From the NCBI RefSeq assembly GCF_000425265.1, contig NZ_KE384342.1:942557-1006556 (forward strand): DNA of 64,000 bases, written 5' to 3'. The position numbers were made by a program, and so were the translations under genes. This DNA is from Maridesulfovibrio zosterae DSM 11974 (GTDB lineage: Bacteria; Desulfobacterota; Desulfovibrionia; Desulfovibrionales; Desulfovibrionaceae). A model generated the notes under the pieces. It made no database searches, was not told where the DNA came from, and was given only the letters and a program-made list of their open reading frames with translations. Shown here piece after piece: positions 28,227-37,183 of this stretch. Each line of letters opens with the position of its first letter. Within the stretch, counting starts at the first letter, position 1.

Positions 28227-28934
28227 CTAGGCTGAGCTTACAAATGGATAAAGAAAGAAATATAATCCAAGAAATCCAATAATTACGCCCGCTACTTTCC
28301 GGAACAGAAATCCGCCTCGTTGCCAATTAGAATTAGCAAGAAGCTTCTTGACCATGGCTGCTGATCCACCAGCCACAACGATAGGTATGCAGTGCCCGAT
28401 ACCGAAAAGTACAATGAAAATGACACCGGTAATAATATTCTTCTGTATAGTGATGATAGCCAGAATGGGAGCTATAAAACCAAAAGTACATGAACCGGAA
28501 AGCACTCCATAGGCAAGCCCGAGGATAAATGCTCCGGACTTGCCTTTTACTTTCAATTTGCCCATCAGCCCGCCGGACATGGAACACCGTGCTATGCCGA
28601 GCATATCCAAAGCGACCCAAATAAGTATCAGTCCCACCACAATGGTCCAATAAGGACCTACATCACCAAGCATGCGTCCGAGCAATGAGCAGATCAGGCC
28701 AATCACAGCGATAGTAATAAACAGCCCTGTAGTAAAAAGGACCGCATACATCGTCGCCAGTCTACCTTCGATGACTTTCTCCTGGCCGGCAACATATCCT
28801 ACAATAAGAGGAATGGATGCCAGGTGACAGGGACTGAACAACACGCTGACCATACCCCATAAAAAGCATCCCAAAGCGCCGACCAGCACTCCTCCAGTCA
28901 TCCATTGGTTAATGATGATGAAAACCTGATCCAT
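28227..28934 (-). CDS. CcdA/DsbD-type thiol-disulfide transporter
   Basis: A 235-residue inner-membrane protein with six predicted spans of the CcdA/DsbD beta-domain type. The two redox cysteines are in place: Cys36 (LFSPCHLASIP, span 1) and Cys149 (SGSCTFGFIAP, span 4). It carries reducing equivalents from cytoplasmic thioredoxin to the periplasm. It starts 3 bases after the stop of a periplasmic thioredoxin-like protein (28938-29363), its likely partner. It is the last gene of the arsR-permease cassette. Confidence 0.88.
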   Translation of the reverse strand: MDQVFIIINQWMTGGVLVGALGCFLWGMVSVLFSPCHLASIPLIVGYVAGQEKVIEGRLATMYAVLFTTGLFITIAVIGLICSLLGRMLGDVGPYWTIVVGLILIWVALDMLGIARCSMSGGLMGKLKVKGKSGAFILGLAYGVLSGSCTFGFIAPILAIITIQKNIITGVIFIVLFGIGHCIPIVVAGGSAAMVKKLLANSNWQRGGFLFRKVAGVIIGFLGLYFFLYPFVSSA

Positions 28935-28937
28935 GAA

Positions 28938-29363
28938 CTACCGCACGCCCAGACGCTGCAGAACTTTAACAACAGATTGTTTGTCCATAAAGCCTTCATG
29001 CCTGTACTGTTCTTTTCCCTGTGCATCATAGAAGATCTGGGTGGGAATCGCTCTGATTCCAAATTGCTGCGGGACATTGGAGTTCTCCCACACATCAATA
29101 AATACGATAGCCGCCCTGCCTTCATACTCAACAGAAAGTTCCTTGATAACAGGAGCCATCATTTTGCATGGAATGCATTTATGGGCTCCCAGATCAATCA
29201 TAGTGACTGTTCCTTTTACAGGAACTTCCTGAGGAGCTCCGGAAATTAAATCTGCGGCAGATGTTGAACTGGCAAAAGAATCGACCGTTCCGAATACAAA
29301 ACTCAAGCTAACCGACATTGTCACAACGCAAAGCAGCAATACAACAAAATTATGCTTAACCAC
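28938..29363 (-). CDS. Exported thioredoxin-family protein
   Basis: A 141-residue protein with an N-terminal signal sequence (Lys-His start, hydrophobic stretch about 6-25, likely cleavage near 30-35). The thioredoxin fold follows, with active site CIPC at 63-66 and the cis-proline block IRAIPTQIF. The start codon is GTG at 29363 with GGAG upstream. It is probably periplasmic and reduced by the CcdA-type protein encoded 3 bases downstream. The target is unknown; the operon suggests maintenance of reduced thiols related to the permease. Confidence 0.85.
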   Translation of the reverse strand: MVKHNFVVLLLCVVTMSVSLSFVFGTVDSFASSTSAADLISGAPQEVPVKGTVTMIDLGAHKCIPCKMMAPVIKELSVEYEGRAAIVFIDVWENSNVPQQFGIRAIPTQIFYDAQGKEQYRHEGFMDKQSVVKVLQRLGVR

Positions 29364-29470
29364 TATTCTGCTCCGATAATATTGTTCACTTCAGACACAA
29401 CAAGTTTAATATTTTCAGGAATAACTGCAGGAGCCCCTTTATACATGTGAAAGAACCTCTGAATTAAAGA

Positions 29471-29701
29471 TTATTTAATCCAGCTTATTACGTCTTTCTT
29501 ACTAGGCACTTTTCCCATTACTTTAACTTCGCCATCAACGGCCACTGCCGGAGTTGAGAATACTCCGAATGAAGCTATTTCCTTAAAATCAGAAACCTTG
29601 ATAACTTCGGCGTCTACGCCAGATTCAGCAACAGCTTCTTTTACAATTTTTTCCACTTGTTCACATTTGGAGCATCCAGGGCCCATTACTTGAATTTTCA
29701 T
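29471..29701 (-). CDS. Small thioredoxin-like redox protein (MTH895 type)
   Basis: A 76-residue protein. The N-terminus MKIQVMGPGCSKCEQ has the CxxC active site (Cys10, Cys13) after a beta strand. FGVFSTPAVAVDG carries the cis-proline and the rest fits the small 'redox-active disulfide protein 2' family. The start at 29701 follows AAGGAG. It is cytoplasmic (no signal). It lies between the permease and the exported thioredoxin on the same strand, and may be the cytoplasmic end of the same thiol relay. Confidence 0.85.
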   Translation of the reverse strand: MKIQVMGPGCSKCEQVEKIVKEAVAESGVDAEVIKVSDFKEIASFGVFSTPAVAVDGEVKVMGKVPSKKDVISWIK

Positions 29702-29723
29702 TGTTTTCTCCTTGAGAATCAGT

Positions 29724-30818
29724 TTAGATGATTGCGTTGAACAGATAGCCGACAAACAAAATGCCGCATCCGACAACTCCGATGAATATTGAAATTAAGC
29801 GAGGTTTAAGTACCTTTCGCAGAATAACCATTTCAGGAAAAGATAATGCTATAACACTCATCATAAAGGCCAGAACTGTACCAAGTGCAGCTCCTTTGCC
29901 AAGCAGTGCTTCGACAATTGGAATAACCCCGGCTGCGTTCGTATACATGGGAATGCCTATCACTACCGAAAAAGGTACAGACCACCAGGAAGAGTTGCCC
30001 ATAATACTGGCCAGATACCCTTCGGGCACGTAACCATGAATGCCAGCACCAACGGCAATACCGATGACAACGTATTTCCAGACCCGCCCCACAATGTCCT
30101 TCACGGAATCAAGGGCATATTCAAAGCGCTGCTGCCATGTCATCTTCTGATCGCTTAATCCGCTTTCCCCTGCGCGAATTTCCATGACCCAGTCTTCTAC
30201 ATATTTCTCAAGCTTCATTTGTCCCATAACCCATCCTGCGACGACGGCCACGCTGATACCTGTTACGAAATACAAAGCTGCAATCTTCCACCCGAGCAAG
30301 CCATATAAAAGAACAAGGGCTATTTCGTTTACCATTGGTGCAGAAATGAGAAAAGAAAAGGTCACGCCGAGGGGAACCCCAGCTGTCATGAATCCTATAA
30401 ACAGCGGTACCGCCGAACAGGAACAAAACGGAGTAACAACACCTAGCAGTGCTGCAAGGACATTACCAACTGATTCCTTCTTTCCGGCAAGGACGCGGCG
30501 TGTCCAATCAACCGTCACAAACGATCTAAGAATGCCTACGAAAAAAACGACAATCAACAGGAGCATGAGAACCTTCGGAGTGTCGTACACAAAAAACTGT
30601 ACGGCAGAGCCAAGATGGCTATCAGCTGACAACCCTAAGATTGAGTAACTAAACCATTCTGAAAAACTTAGAAGCTGGCTGTATATTGCATACCAGATTC
30701 CTACACAGACGGCACCAATCAGGATCATTTTAGCAATCCCTGATTGTACTCCTTTGCCATAGTCTTCCGGCTCTTTTTTGCATGAACATTTTGTGGTATT
30801 TGTTCCGTCATCTATCAT
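29724..30818 (-). CDS. ArsP-like/DUF318 permease
   Basis: A 364-residue, about 8-span membrane protein of the PF03773 (DUF318) permease family. TPFCSCSAVPLFIGF has Cys132 and Cys134, and SFLISAPMVNEIAL and IGIPMYTNAAGVIPI are other family blocks. ArsP members of this family export trivalent organoarsenicals; the substrate here is not known. A CSC motif at 11-13 (NTTKCSCKK) adds an N-terminal thiol patch. The start at 30818 follows GGAG, and a TTG at 30845 lies in the operator palindrome and is rejected. The operator suggests control by the neighbouring ArsR. Confidence 0.8.
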   Translation of the reverse strand: MIDDGTNTTKCSCKKEPEDYGKGVQSGIAKMILIGAVCVGIWYAIYSQLLSFSEWFSYSILGLSADSHLGSAVQFFVYDTPKVLMLLLIVVFFVGILRSFVTVDWTRRVLAGKKESVGNVLAALLGVVTPFCSCSAVPLFIGFMTAGVPLGVTFSFLISAPMVNEIALVLLYGLLGWKIAALYFVTGISVAVVAGWVMGQMKLEKYVEDWVMEIRAGESGLSDQKMTWQQRFEYALDSVKDIVGRVWKYVVIGIAVGAGIHGYVPEGYLASIMGNSSWWSVPFSVVIGIPMYTNAAGVIPIVEALLGKGAALGTVLAFMMSVIALSFPEMVILRKVLKPRLISIFIGVVGCGILFVGYLFNAII

Positions 30819-30828
30819 AGCTACTCCA

Positions 30829-30846
30829 TTTGGCGATTTCGCCAAT
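30829..30846. promoter_or_regulatory. ArsR-type operator candidate upstream of the permease
   Basis: TTTGGCGATTTCGCCAAT has the same TTTGGC-N6-GCCAA plan as the site before arsR, with inner bases extending the palindrome to TTGGCGA-TT-TCGCCAA. It lies between arsR and the permease start, ending 10 bases before it. Confidence 0.6.
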
Positions 30847-30863
30847 TGTTCAGGAAAATTTTT

Positions 30864-31175
30864 TTATTTATTGTTCGCTGCAACAACTGATTCTATGCAA
30901 TGAAAAAAATTCAAAATACATGGAACCTTAAGTCTATAGTACGCTTGTTTTCCCCGCCTTTCATCTTCAACTATGCCAGCATCCTTTAATATCCGCAGAT
31001 GTTTGGAGACTGTTGAGATATCATGACCGACAAGTTCAGTCAGTTCGCACACACATTTTTCGCCATGAGACAAAGAATCAACCATCATCAACCTTGACGG
31101 GTGAGCCATGGCTTTCATTATCTTGGCTCTAGCCTCATAATGACACAGAGGCTTCATCACATTTATTGATTTCAT
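30864..31175 (-). CDS. arsR: ArsR/SmtB family metal(loid)-responsive repressor
   Basis: A 103-residue winged-helix repressor. The CVCEL motif near residue 42 resembles the Cys-containing metal(loid) site of ArsR-type regulators, and the recognition-helix region is HDISTVSKHLRILKDAGIV. ArsR proteins release DNA when bound to As(III), Sb(III) or similar ligands through cysteine thiolates. The ATG at 31175 has GGAAGAG upstream. A longer frame starting at 31193 would overlap the operator. It heads the cassette of permease, two thioredoxins and CcdA. Confidence 0.85.
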   Translation of the reverse strand: MKSINVMKPLCHYEARAKIMKAMAHPSRLMMVDSLSHGEKCVCELTELVGHDISTVSKHLRILKDAGIVEDERRGKQAYYRLKVPCILNFFHCIESVVAANNK

Positions 31176-31192
31176 TATATCTCTTCCTTTCA

Positions 31193-31210
31193 TTTGGCTA
31201 TTACGCCAAA
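31193..31210. promoter_or_regulatory. ArsR-type operator candidate at arsR
   Basis: TTTGGCTATTACGCCAAA is a perfect 6-bp inverted repeat with 6-base spacer, 18 bases upstream of the arsR start, fitting autoregulation. Confidence 0.6.
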
Positions 31211-31402
31211 CGTTTTATGTTGTCAAATCCTAATCAACATAAATATACACCATTCTGTTCATTCGAGATACCTATATCAAATTATAATGGGATAATTTAT
31301 GCAGACAAACCAAACATGAGAAAATGAAATAATCCGCCTCGTTTAAATCAATTTCATACACCCTCTTGATTTTAAGAATGAATGAACACAAATAAACGAC
31401 AT

Positions 31403-31434
31403 AAAAAAACCGGATTCAAAATGAATCCGGTTTT
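31403..31434 (-). terminator. Terminator after katA
   Basis: AAACCGGATTCA (from 31407) pairs with TGAATCCGGTTT (31422-31433). On the minus strand the stem is followed by the T-run made from plus-strand A31403-31409. Confidence 0.85.
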
Positions 31435-31453
31435 CAAAGTTATATTTTAAAAG

Positions 31454-32905
31454 TTATTTTAATTCATTGATATCAATACCAAGAGCATCGGCAACACCCT
31501 TACCATAAGCAGGATCGGCTTTGAAACAATTTCCGACATGCCTCTTCTTGATTTCCATGGGAGCATCCCCCATAGCACGGGCAGTATTATCAAAAAGCAC
31601 CTGCTTCTGCTGAGCATTCATCAGATTGAACAACAACCCCGGCTGGGTGTAATAATCATCATCTTCGCGATGATCCCAATGATCTGCTGCCCCTTCGATA
31701 TCAAGAGGCGGTTCAGAGAAATCAGGTTGTTCTTCCCATTCACCATAACTATTTGGTTCATAAGCAAGAGTACTGCCGTAATTACCATCAACACGCATAG
31801 CTCCGTCACGACTATAGCCGTGCACAGGGCAGCGGGCTGCATTAACTGGAATAAGGTGATGGTTAACCCCAAGACGGTAACGCTGAGCATCTCCGTAAGA
31901 GAACAAGCGGCCCTGAAGCATTTTATCCGGTGAAAAACTTATACCGGGAACGATGCTTGCGGGATTGAAAGCAGACTGTTCCACTTCAGCAAAATAGTTT
32001 TCAGGATTACGATTGAGTTCAAACTCACCGACTTCAATAAGTGGATAATCTCCACGATACCACACCTTAGTCAGATCAAACGGGTTGTGCTTATAAGTTG
32101 CAGCATCCTTTTCAGGCATAATCTGGACAGACATCTTCCAGCGTGGGAAATCCTTATTTTCGATTGAATCATAAAGATCGCGCTGATGACTTTCGCGGCA
32201 CATACCAACTGTCTTCATTGCTTCTTCATCAGTAAGATTCTCAATTCCCTGCTGCGTGTGGAAATGAAACTTCACCCAGAAACGTTCATTTTCAGCATTG
32301 ATAAAACTGAAAGTATGGCTTCCGAATCCATGCATGTGGCGATAGCTCTTTGGAATACCACGGTCACTCATAGTAATAGTCACCTGATGCAATGCTTCAG
32401 GCAGTGAAGTCCAGAAATCCCAGTTATTTTTTGCACTGCGCAGATTTGTTCTTGGGTCACGCTTTACAGCATGGTTAAGGTCAGGGAATTTCAGAGGATC
32501 ACGCAAAAAAAAGACCGGAGTATTATTACCGACGAGATCCCAGTTTCCCTGCTCAGTATAGAACTTCATAGCAAAACCACGAATATCACGCTCAGCATCA
32601 GCTGCTCCACGCTCCCCTGCTACAGTGGAGAAACGCACAAACATTTCTGTTTTCTTACCTATCTCCGAGAAAAGAGCTGCTTTTGTATATTTGGTAATAT
32701 CGTGAGTTACTGTGAATGTTCCGTATGCACCGGACCCTTTGGCATGCATCCGCCGCTCAGGTATGACCTCACGGTCAAAATTAGCAAGTTTCTCAAGAAA
32801 CCATACATCCTGTAAAAGCATCGGTCCTCTGGGTCCGGCAGTCATAGCATTCTGATTATCAGGAACCGGCGCGCCGAAATTGGTTGTTAATTTTTTTTTA
32901 GCCAT
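31454..32905 (-). CDS. katA: Heme catalase
   Basis: A 483-residue clade 3-like monofunctional catalase converting hydrogen peroxide to water and oxygen. Active-site His54 ([14 protein letters not shown]), Asn127 ([13 protein letters not shown]) and the proximal heme ligand Tyr337 ([14 protein letters not shown]) are present. GGAG gives the ribosome site. It is read toward a terminator and preceded by perR. A 13-bp palindrome at 33001 lies upstream. It protects an anaerobe in oxygen exposure. Confidence 0.95.
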   Translation of the reverse strand: MAKKKLTTNFGAPVPDNQNAMTAGPRGPMLLQDVWFLEKLANFDREVIPERRMHAKGSGAYGTFTVTHDITKYTKAALFSEIGKKTEMFVRFSTVAGERGAADAERDIRGFAMKFYTEQGNWDLVGNNTPVFFLRDPLKFPDLNHAVKRDPRTNLRSAKNNWDFWTSLPEALHQVTITMSDRGIPKSYRHMHGFGSHTFSFINAENERFWVKFHFHTQQGIENLTDEEAMKTVGMCRESHQRDLYDSIENKDFPRWKMSVQIMPEKDAATYKHNPFDLTKVWYRGDYPLIEVGEFELNRNPENYFAEVEQSAFNPASIVPGISFSPDKMLQGRLFSYGDAQRYRLGVNHHLIPVNAARCPVHGYSRDGAMRVDGNYGSTLAYEPNSYGEWEEQPDFSEPPLDIEGAADHWDHREDDDYYTQPGLLFNLMNAQQKQVLFDNTARAMGDAPMEIKKRHVGNCFKADPAYGKGVADALGIDINELK

Positions 32906-33000
32906 TTTAAACTCCTTTTTAAATGATCTTAAGAATTTTTCGATGGGTCATGGATAAATTCAACATAATCAAAGACAATTATGAATAAACATTATTTACA

Positions 33001-33013
33001 GATAATGATTATC
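33001..33013. promoter_or_regulatory. PerR/Fur-type box before katA
   Basis: GATAATGATTATC is an exact 6-1-6 palindrome, 95 bases upstream of katA. It matches the PerR/Fur-box type (core ATAATnATTAT) and the site before perR at 12 of 13 positions. Confidence 0.65.
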
Positions 33014-33070
33014 CATTACCAACGCAAGCTCTATTAGCTTTATTATCCCAATAAGATCAAAAAAGTAAGC

Positions 33071-33502
33071 TTAATTTCGACAGGCTGGGCATAAACCGTA
33101 AATATCGAATCTATGTCCCTGAATTTTAAACCCTGATTCTGCAGTCATCTTATTAATAAATTCATCAAAATTTTCCATATCAGAATCTATTACAGCGCCG
33201 CATTGGGTGCAGACGAGATGTGGGTGTGGATAAGGTTTACGACCATCAAAACGGCTTCCTTCATCTCCGAATTCAAGTTCCAGAATTTCACCTGAATCCT
33301 TAAGCAATTTGATAGTCTTGTATACAGTTGCAAGGCTGGTTGTAGGAAAATCGCGTTTAATTTCAGCATATACCTTTTCTACGCTGGGATGTGAATCATC
33401 CTCAACAATAGCAGAGATTATGGCAATCCTTTGCGGAGTAAGACGATTACCCTGCCCACTCAAAACTTCCAGTATATGATTTAAACGCTTCTTCGTATCC
33501 AT
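33071..33502 (-). CDS. perR: PerR-like Fur-family regulator
   Basis: A 143-residue Fur-family repressor. The N-terminal winged helix includes RLTPQRIAII and SLATVYKTIKLL. The zinc site is CTQCG (Cys98, Cys101) plus CPAC (Cys138, Cys141). The regulatory metal site has His38, His93, His95, Asp86 and Asp106. Asp106 (13 residues after His93) corresponds to the PerR Asp rather than a Glu of Fur, on my recollection of the Bacillus numbering. PerR senses peroxide through metal-catalysed His oxidation. katA lies downstream and each gene has a matching box. Confidence 0.88.
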   Translation of the reverse strand: MDTKKRLNHILEVLSGQGNRLTPQRIAIISAIVEDDSHPSVEKVYAEIKRDFPTTSLATVYKTIKLLKDSGEILELEFGDEGSRFDGRKPYPHPHLVCTQCGAVIDSDMENFDEFINKMTAESGFKIQGHRFDIYGLCPACRN

Positions 33503-33521
33503 AATACACCTATATCTTATA

Positions 33522-33534
33522 AATAATCATTATC
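33522..33534. promoter_or_regulatory. PerR/Fur-type box before perR
   Basis: On the minus strand GATAATGATTATT, 20 bases upstream of the perR start, suggesting autoregulation. Confidence 0.6.
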
Positions 33535-33560
33535 CACAATTAGACAATTATATAAATTTA

Positions 33561-33593
33561 AAGACGCCGGATTCATATGGAATCCGACGTCTT
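33561..33593 (-). terminator. Hairpin after selB
   Basis: AAGACG-C-CGGATTC pairs with GAATCCG-A-CGTCTT (one mismatch), 14 bases past the selB stop. T-rich sequence follows on the minus strand. It may also shield perR. Confidence 0.6.
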
Positions 33594-33606
33594 GTATTTA
33601 ACAGTA

Positions 33607-35514
33607 CTAGATCTGTTTTCTAAGCCTGCGCTTATCGCCCACACGCATAGTAAACTTCTCTTTATCCATAAATTCCAGCAACGGAATAGAGAACTTTCTA
33701 GATAGACCTACAAGTTCCTTAAAATCCTGCGGTCCCAGTTCATCGTGGTCTGTGAAATAGCCCTCAAGAGTCTTTTGCAGGCCATCAACAGCAGATTTTG
33801 AAAAATACATATCCTCTTTAATTCTAACCAGCAGACCTGCATCCTGCAACAGTCTGTATACTGAAGCAGCCTCTTTAAAAGTCAGTTCCAAAGGTTCAAG
33901 TACATCTTTAATATTTGGAGGTGTCAATCCACCTTTTTCATACACTTCAAGTAACGTATCTCTTAATTTCTGCTGGTCAGAGGCCAGTGAGACCTTATGA
34001 CCGGGCAGATGCAGAATTTCCTGAACTGCAACAATGTCATTTTTCTTCAGCAGTTTCTCGACTATGGCATGAAACAACTTAGATGGCAGTTTTTTACCGA
34101 ATGTCGAACCAATTTCACCTCGCGATACACCAGATTTCATAGGCTCGTTTTTATGAAATTCTTTTAAGTGCTCTATAAGCCCCTGCGCAAGCAGGTCATA
34201 ATGACCGCCAAAAACAAAGCTTCTTGTTTCCTTATCAAACAGAAAAACTTTCTGCTGACCGCCCAGACTCTGCAACATTTTCTCCAGCGGCTTGGATGCT
34301 ACATTGGTCAAAATAGAAAGTTCCTGAAAAGTAAGTCCGGCATTTCCCGCAAGTTCGAGCTGAGTCAGAATCAAATCTTCAGGATCTGCGTCAATCAATG
34401 ACTCCAGTCTTTTCACGTCATCCGAGAAACGTTTAACTTTACGCCCCAGCGGATTAATAATACTGCCGCCGGCAATGGTTCTGAGAGGCGAAAAGGACCT
34501 GAGAACAATACGGTCCCCGTAAACTCCGGTCATAGGCTTATCAAAGCGCACCTGACAAACGGCACTCTCACCTTTTTCAAGTTTTTCACGATCAAGAAAA
34601 TATACCTTCGCCATAACCTCTTTCGAACCATGATGAAAATGAATCTCTTTACGATGTTTAAGCGACTTGGGTGAAGACGGCAGGCATGTAATCTCTACAT
34701 CCCACACAGTTGATGGAAAAAGCGTACCGGGACGGCCAAGAACTTCTCCACGCTCAACATCATCCACGTCCAGACCATGAAGATTTACAGCAGTCCTACG
34801 ACCTGCCGGAGCAGTTTCCACGCTGCTGCCATGCGACTGTAGGCTGCGGACTTTGGTTTCCGTCATTTCAGGATAAAGCACGACATCATCACCCACAGAA
34901 AGCTTACCGGAAATCAATGTTCCGGTAACTACGGTTCCGTGCCCTTTCATAGTAAAAACCCTGTCTACAGGCAGTCGGGCCAGATCGGTACGTCTTTTAG
35001 GAGCGAAATCCTTCATGAAAGTTGCGATCTCAGTCTTAAGCCCATCAAGCCCCTGTCCTGTATGGGAAGACACAGCGTGAACAGGAGCATCTGCCAGAAA
35101 ACTGGGCGCCAGAAATTCCTTCACATCCTCTTTAACGAGTGCAAGCCATTCCTCATCAACCATATCAACTTTAGTCAGAACTACGAAACCCTGCTCAATA
35201 CCAAGCAGCGTACAAATCTCAAGATGCTCACGGGTCTGAGGCATTACACCCTCATCAGCAGCTATAACCAGCAATACAAAATCAATCCCTGCTGCTCCGG
35301 CAACCATATTTTTCACAAACTTCTCATGGCCCGGCACATCGATAATACTCAGCGAATCAGAACCGCCAAGGTCGAGACTGGCAAAACCAAGCTCAATGGT
35401 AATACCACGCTTCTTTTCCTCAGCCAGACGGTCACAATCTGTACCGGTCAACGCTTTGATCAAACTGGTCTTACCATGGTCAATATGACCAGCCGTCCCC
35501 ATTACTACAGGCAT
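33607..35514 (-). CDS. selB: Selenocysteine-specific elongation factor
   Basis: A 635-residue GTPase that delivers selenocysteyl-tRNA to UGA codons by binding the mRNA SECIS hairpin. The G-domain P-loop GHIDHGKT is at residues 9-16, followed by [12 protein letters not shown] and the switch regions. Translation-factor domains 2 and 3 follow, and the C-terminal half (about 370-635) holds the winged-helix repeats that bind SECIS. ATG with GGAGG upstream. Together with selA nearby it implies selenoprotein synthesis; selC and selD are outside the window. Confidence 0.95.
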   Translation of the reverse strand: MPVVMGTAGHIDHGKTSLIKALTGTDCDRLAEEKKRGITIELGFASLDLGGSDSLSIIDVPGHEKFVKNMVAGAAGIDFVLLVIAADEGVMPQTREHLEICTLLGIEQGFVVLTKVDMVDEEWLALVKEDVKEFLAPSFLADAPVHAVSSHTGQGLDGLKTEIATFMKDFAPKRRTDLARLPVDRVFTMKGHGTVVTGTLISGKLSVGDDVVLYPEMTETKVRSLQSHGSSVETAPAGRRTAVNLHGLDVDDVERGEVLGRPGTLFPSTVWDVEITCLPSSPKSLKHRKEIHFHHGSKEVMAKVYFLDREKLEKGESAVCQVRFDKPMTGVYGDRIVLRSFSPLRTIAGGSIINPLGRKVKRFSDDVKRLESLIDADPEDLILTQLELAGNAGLTFQELSILTNVASKPLEKMLQSLGGQQKVFLFDKETRSFVFGGHYDLLAQGLIEHLKEFHKNEPMKSGVSRGEIGSTFGKKLPSKLFHAIVEKLLKKNDIVAVQEILHLPGHKVSLASDQQKLRDTLLEVYEKGGLTPPNIKDVLEPLELTFKEAASVYRLLQDAGLLVRIKEDMYFSKSAVDGLQKTLEGYFTDHDELGPQDFKELVGLSRKFSIPLLEFMDKEKFTMRVGDKRRLRKQI

Positions 35515-35534
35515 CTAGCCTCCAATTTTTATAA

Positions 35535-35733
35535 GCCTCCGGCGGCCAGAGAGGGGAAACTTTTGAAAAGTTTCCCCTCTCTGGACTCTCCCCTTCAAAA
35601 CTTTTTAATATGCTGCCGCTCTGAGTTACATAAAAGCAACTCAGATTTATTAAATTTTAGATCCAGCCTAAACTAATAAAAGTTTTGGGAATTCTTAAAC
35701 ACTTTTTTCAAAAAGGGTTTAAGCCCCCGGAGG
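35535..35733. repeat. Nested palindromic element between selB and the M18 peptidase
   Basis: Several inverted repeats nest in one 199-bp block. The outer arms are CCTCCGG (35536-35542) and CCGGAGG (35727-35733). A 19-bp perfect hairpin spans 35546-35584 (GGGGAAACTTTT/AAAAGTTTCCCC core). AAAACTTTT (35597-35605) pairs with AAAAGTTTT (35678-35686). CTGAGTT (35621-35627) pairs with AACTCAG (35638-35644). CTTAAAC (35694-35700) pairs with GTTTAAG (35717-35723), with a TTTTT/AAAAA core. No coding frame is present. It fills the region upstream of selB and resembles intergenic palindromic repeats I recall in Desulfovibrio genomes. Confidence 0.7.
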
Positions 35734-35755
35734 GAAAATCAAACCATTCTTAATC

Positions 35756-37138
35756 CTAGTTCTTCAAAAAAGTCCTGAAAGCCAGTTCGGTTGCGTAAAG
35801 GTCAGCCTTACTGGTCAACTCAAACGGACTGTGCATGGACAGTACAGGAGGGCCAAAATCGATAACATCCATTCCGTAGAGAGCAAGAAACTTAGCAACA
35901 GTTCCGCCTCCGCCGAGGTCCACTTTGCCGAGCTCAGCCATCTGCCATGGAACCTGTGCTTCACTGAGTATTTTACGCAGCCATGCCACGAACTCAGGAT
36001 GAGCGTCATTGGCTCCTACTTTTCCACGATGCCCGGTAAATTTACAAAAACAGGGACCGTAACCGAGGTAAGCTGAATTAAATTTTTCATGAACATCCTG
36101 ATAATCCGGATCGATAGCGGCATGTACGTCTGTAGAAAGAGCTTTACCGGCCATCATTACCCGTGAAAGCTTGGCATTTGGTTCCCATGCTTCGATTAAA
36201 TCTTCGAGGCAATATTCAAAGAAAAGAGATTTAGCACCAGTTGAACCTTCAGAACCGATCTCTTCCTTGTCATAAAAAAGCACAACCTGTGCATGTTCCG
36301 GCTGCGGAGCATTGAGAAAAGCTTCAAGAGCCAGAAATACGCAAGAACGATCATCCTGCCCGTATCCACCAACTACAGATTTATCGAGTCCCACGTAACG
36401 GGCCGGTCCGGCAGGTACAATATGCATTTCAGCACTGAACAGATCTTCCTCGATAATACCGTACTTTTCATTTAAAATTTCAAGAACTTTGCGTTTTACG
36501 GATGTTTTTGTTTCACCTTCTTTCTCCTCATCTTTGGAGAACGAAATGGAATGCCCCATAAGAATATTAAGCTTTTCAGCTTCAAATGCATCAGAGACTT
36601 TCTTTTCAACCTGCTTATAGGCAAGGTGCGGCAAAAGATCGAGAATCGTCAAAACCGGATCATTAAGATCCTCACCGATGACAACATCGACTTTCTCCCC
36701 GCTTTCTTTGATCACTACACCATGCAAAGACAAAGGCCGTGCCAGCCACTGATATTTTCTGATACCGCCATAATAATGAGTTTTAGCCATGCTCATGCCG
36801 AGATCTTCGTACAGAGGATGCTGTTTAAGATCCAGACGGGGAGTATCAGCGTGTGCGCCGATTAATCTGAATCCCTGCGAAAGAGGATTCTTACCTTTAC
36901 GGGCAATAAAAATTGTTTTGTCGCGGAAACTGCGGAAGCATTTATCAGACCCGATAAAATCATCAAATCCAGCTTCTTCAAGTTTTTCTTCTACATACTT
37001 AATTGTCTCACGCTCTGTTTTGCAGCGGGTAAGAAAATCAATATAACGGGCAGCAAGATCATCCATTGCCTGCTGGTGCTCATCAGCCTGATAAAGCTCC
37101 CAACAACTTTTAGTTTCATGCTCAAGTGATTTATTCAT
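35756..37138 (-). CDS. M18-family aminopeptidase
   Basis: A 460-residue dinuclear zinc aminopeptidase of peptidase family M18. Metal and catalytic residues sit in GAHADTPRLDLK (His96, Asp98), YGQDDRSC, the DKEEIGSEGSTGA block (general-base Glu pair) and LSTDVHAAIDPDY, with a final His in LSMHSPFEL. It removes N-terminal residues, preferring acidic ones in most bacterial members. It lies between selA and selB on the same strand; no known link to selenium metabolism exists. A ribosome site AAGGAATAAATA precedes the ATG. Confidence 0.9.
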   Translation of the reverse strand: MNKSLEHETKSCWELYQADEHQQAMDDLAARYIDFLTRCKTERETIKYVEEKLEEAGFDDFIGSDKCFRSFRDKTIFIARKGKNPLSQGFRLIGAHADTPRLDLKQHPLYEDLGMSMAKTHYYGGIRKYQWLARPLSLHGVVIKESGEKVDVVIGEDLNDPVLTILDLLPHLAYKQVEKKVSDAFEAEKLNILMGHSISFSKDEEKEGETKTSVKRKVLEILNEKYGIIEEDLFSAEMHIVPAGPARYVGLDKSVVGGYGQDDRSCVFLALEAFLNAPQPEHAQVVLFYDKEEIGSEGSTGAKSLFFEYCLEDLIEAWEPNAKLSRVMMAGKALSTDVHAAIDPDYQDVHEKFNSAYLGYGPCFCKFTGHRGKVGANDAHPEFVAWLRKILSEAQVPWQMAELGKVDLGGGGTVAKFLALYGMDVIDFGPPVLSMHSPFELTSKADLYATELAFRTFLKN

Positions 37139-37183
37139 TATTTATTCCTTAATATAAAATCTAATTATTTCGGCACAACAGAT

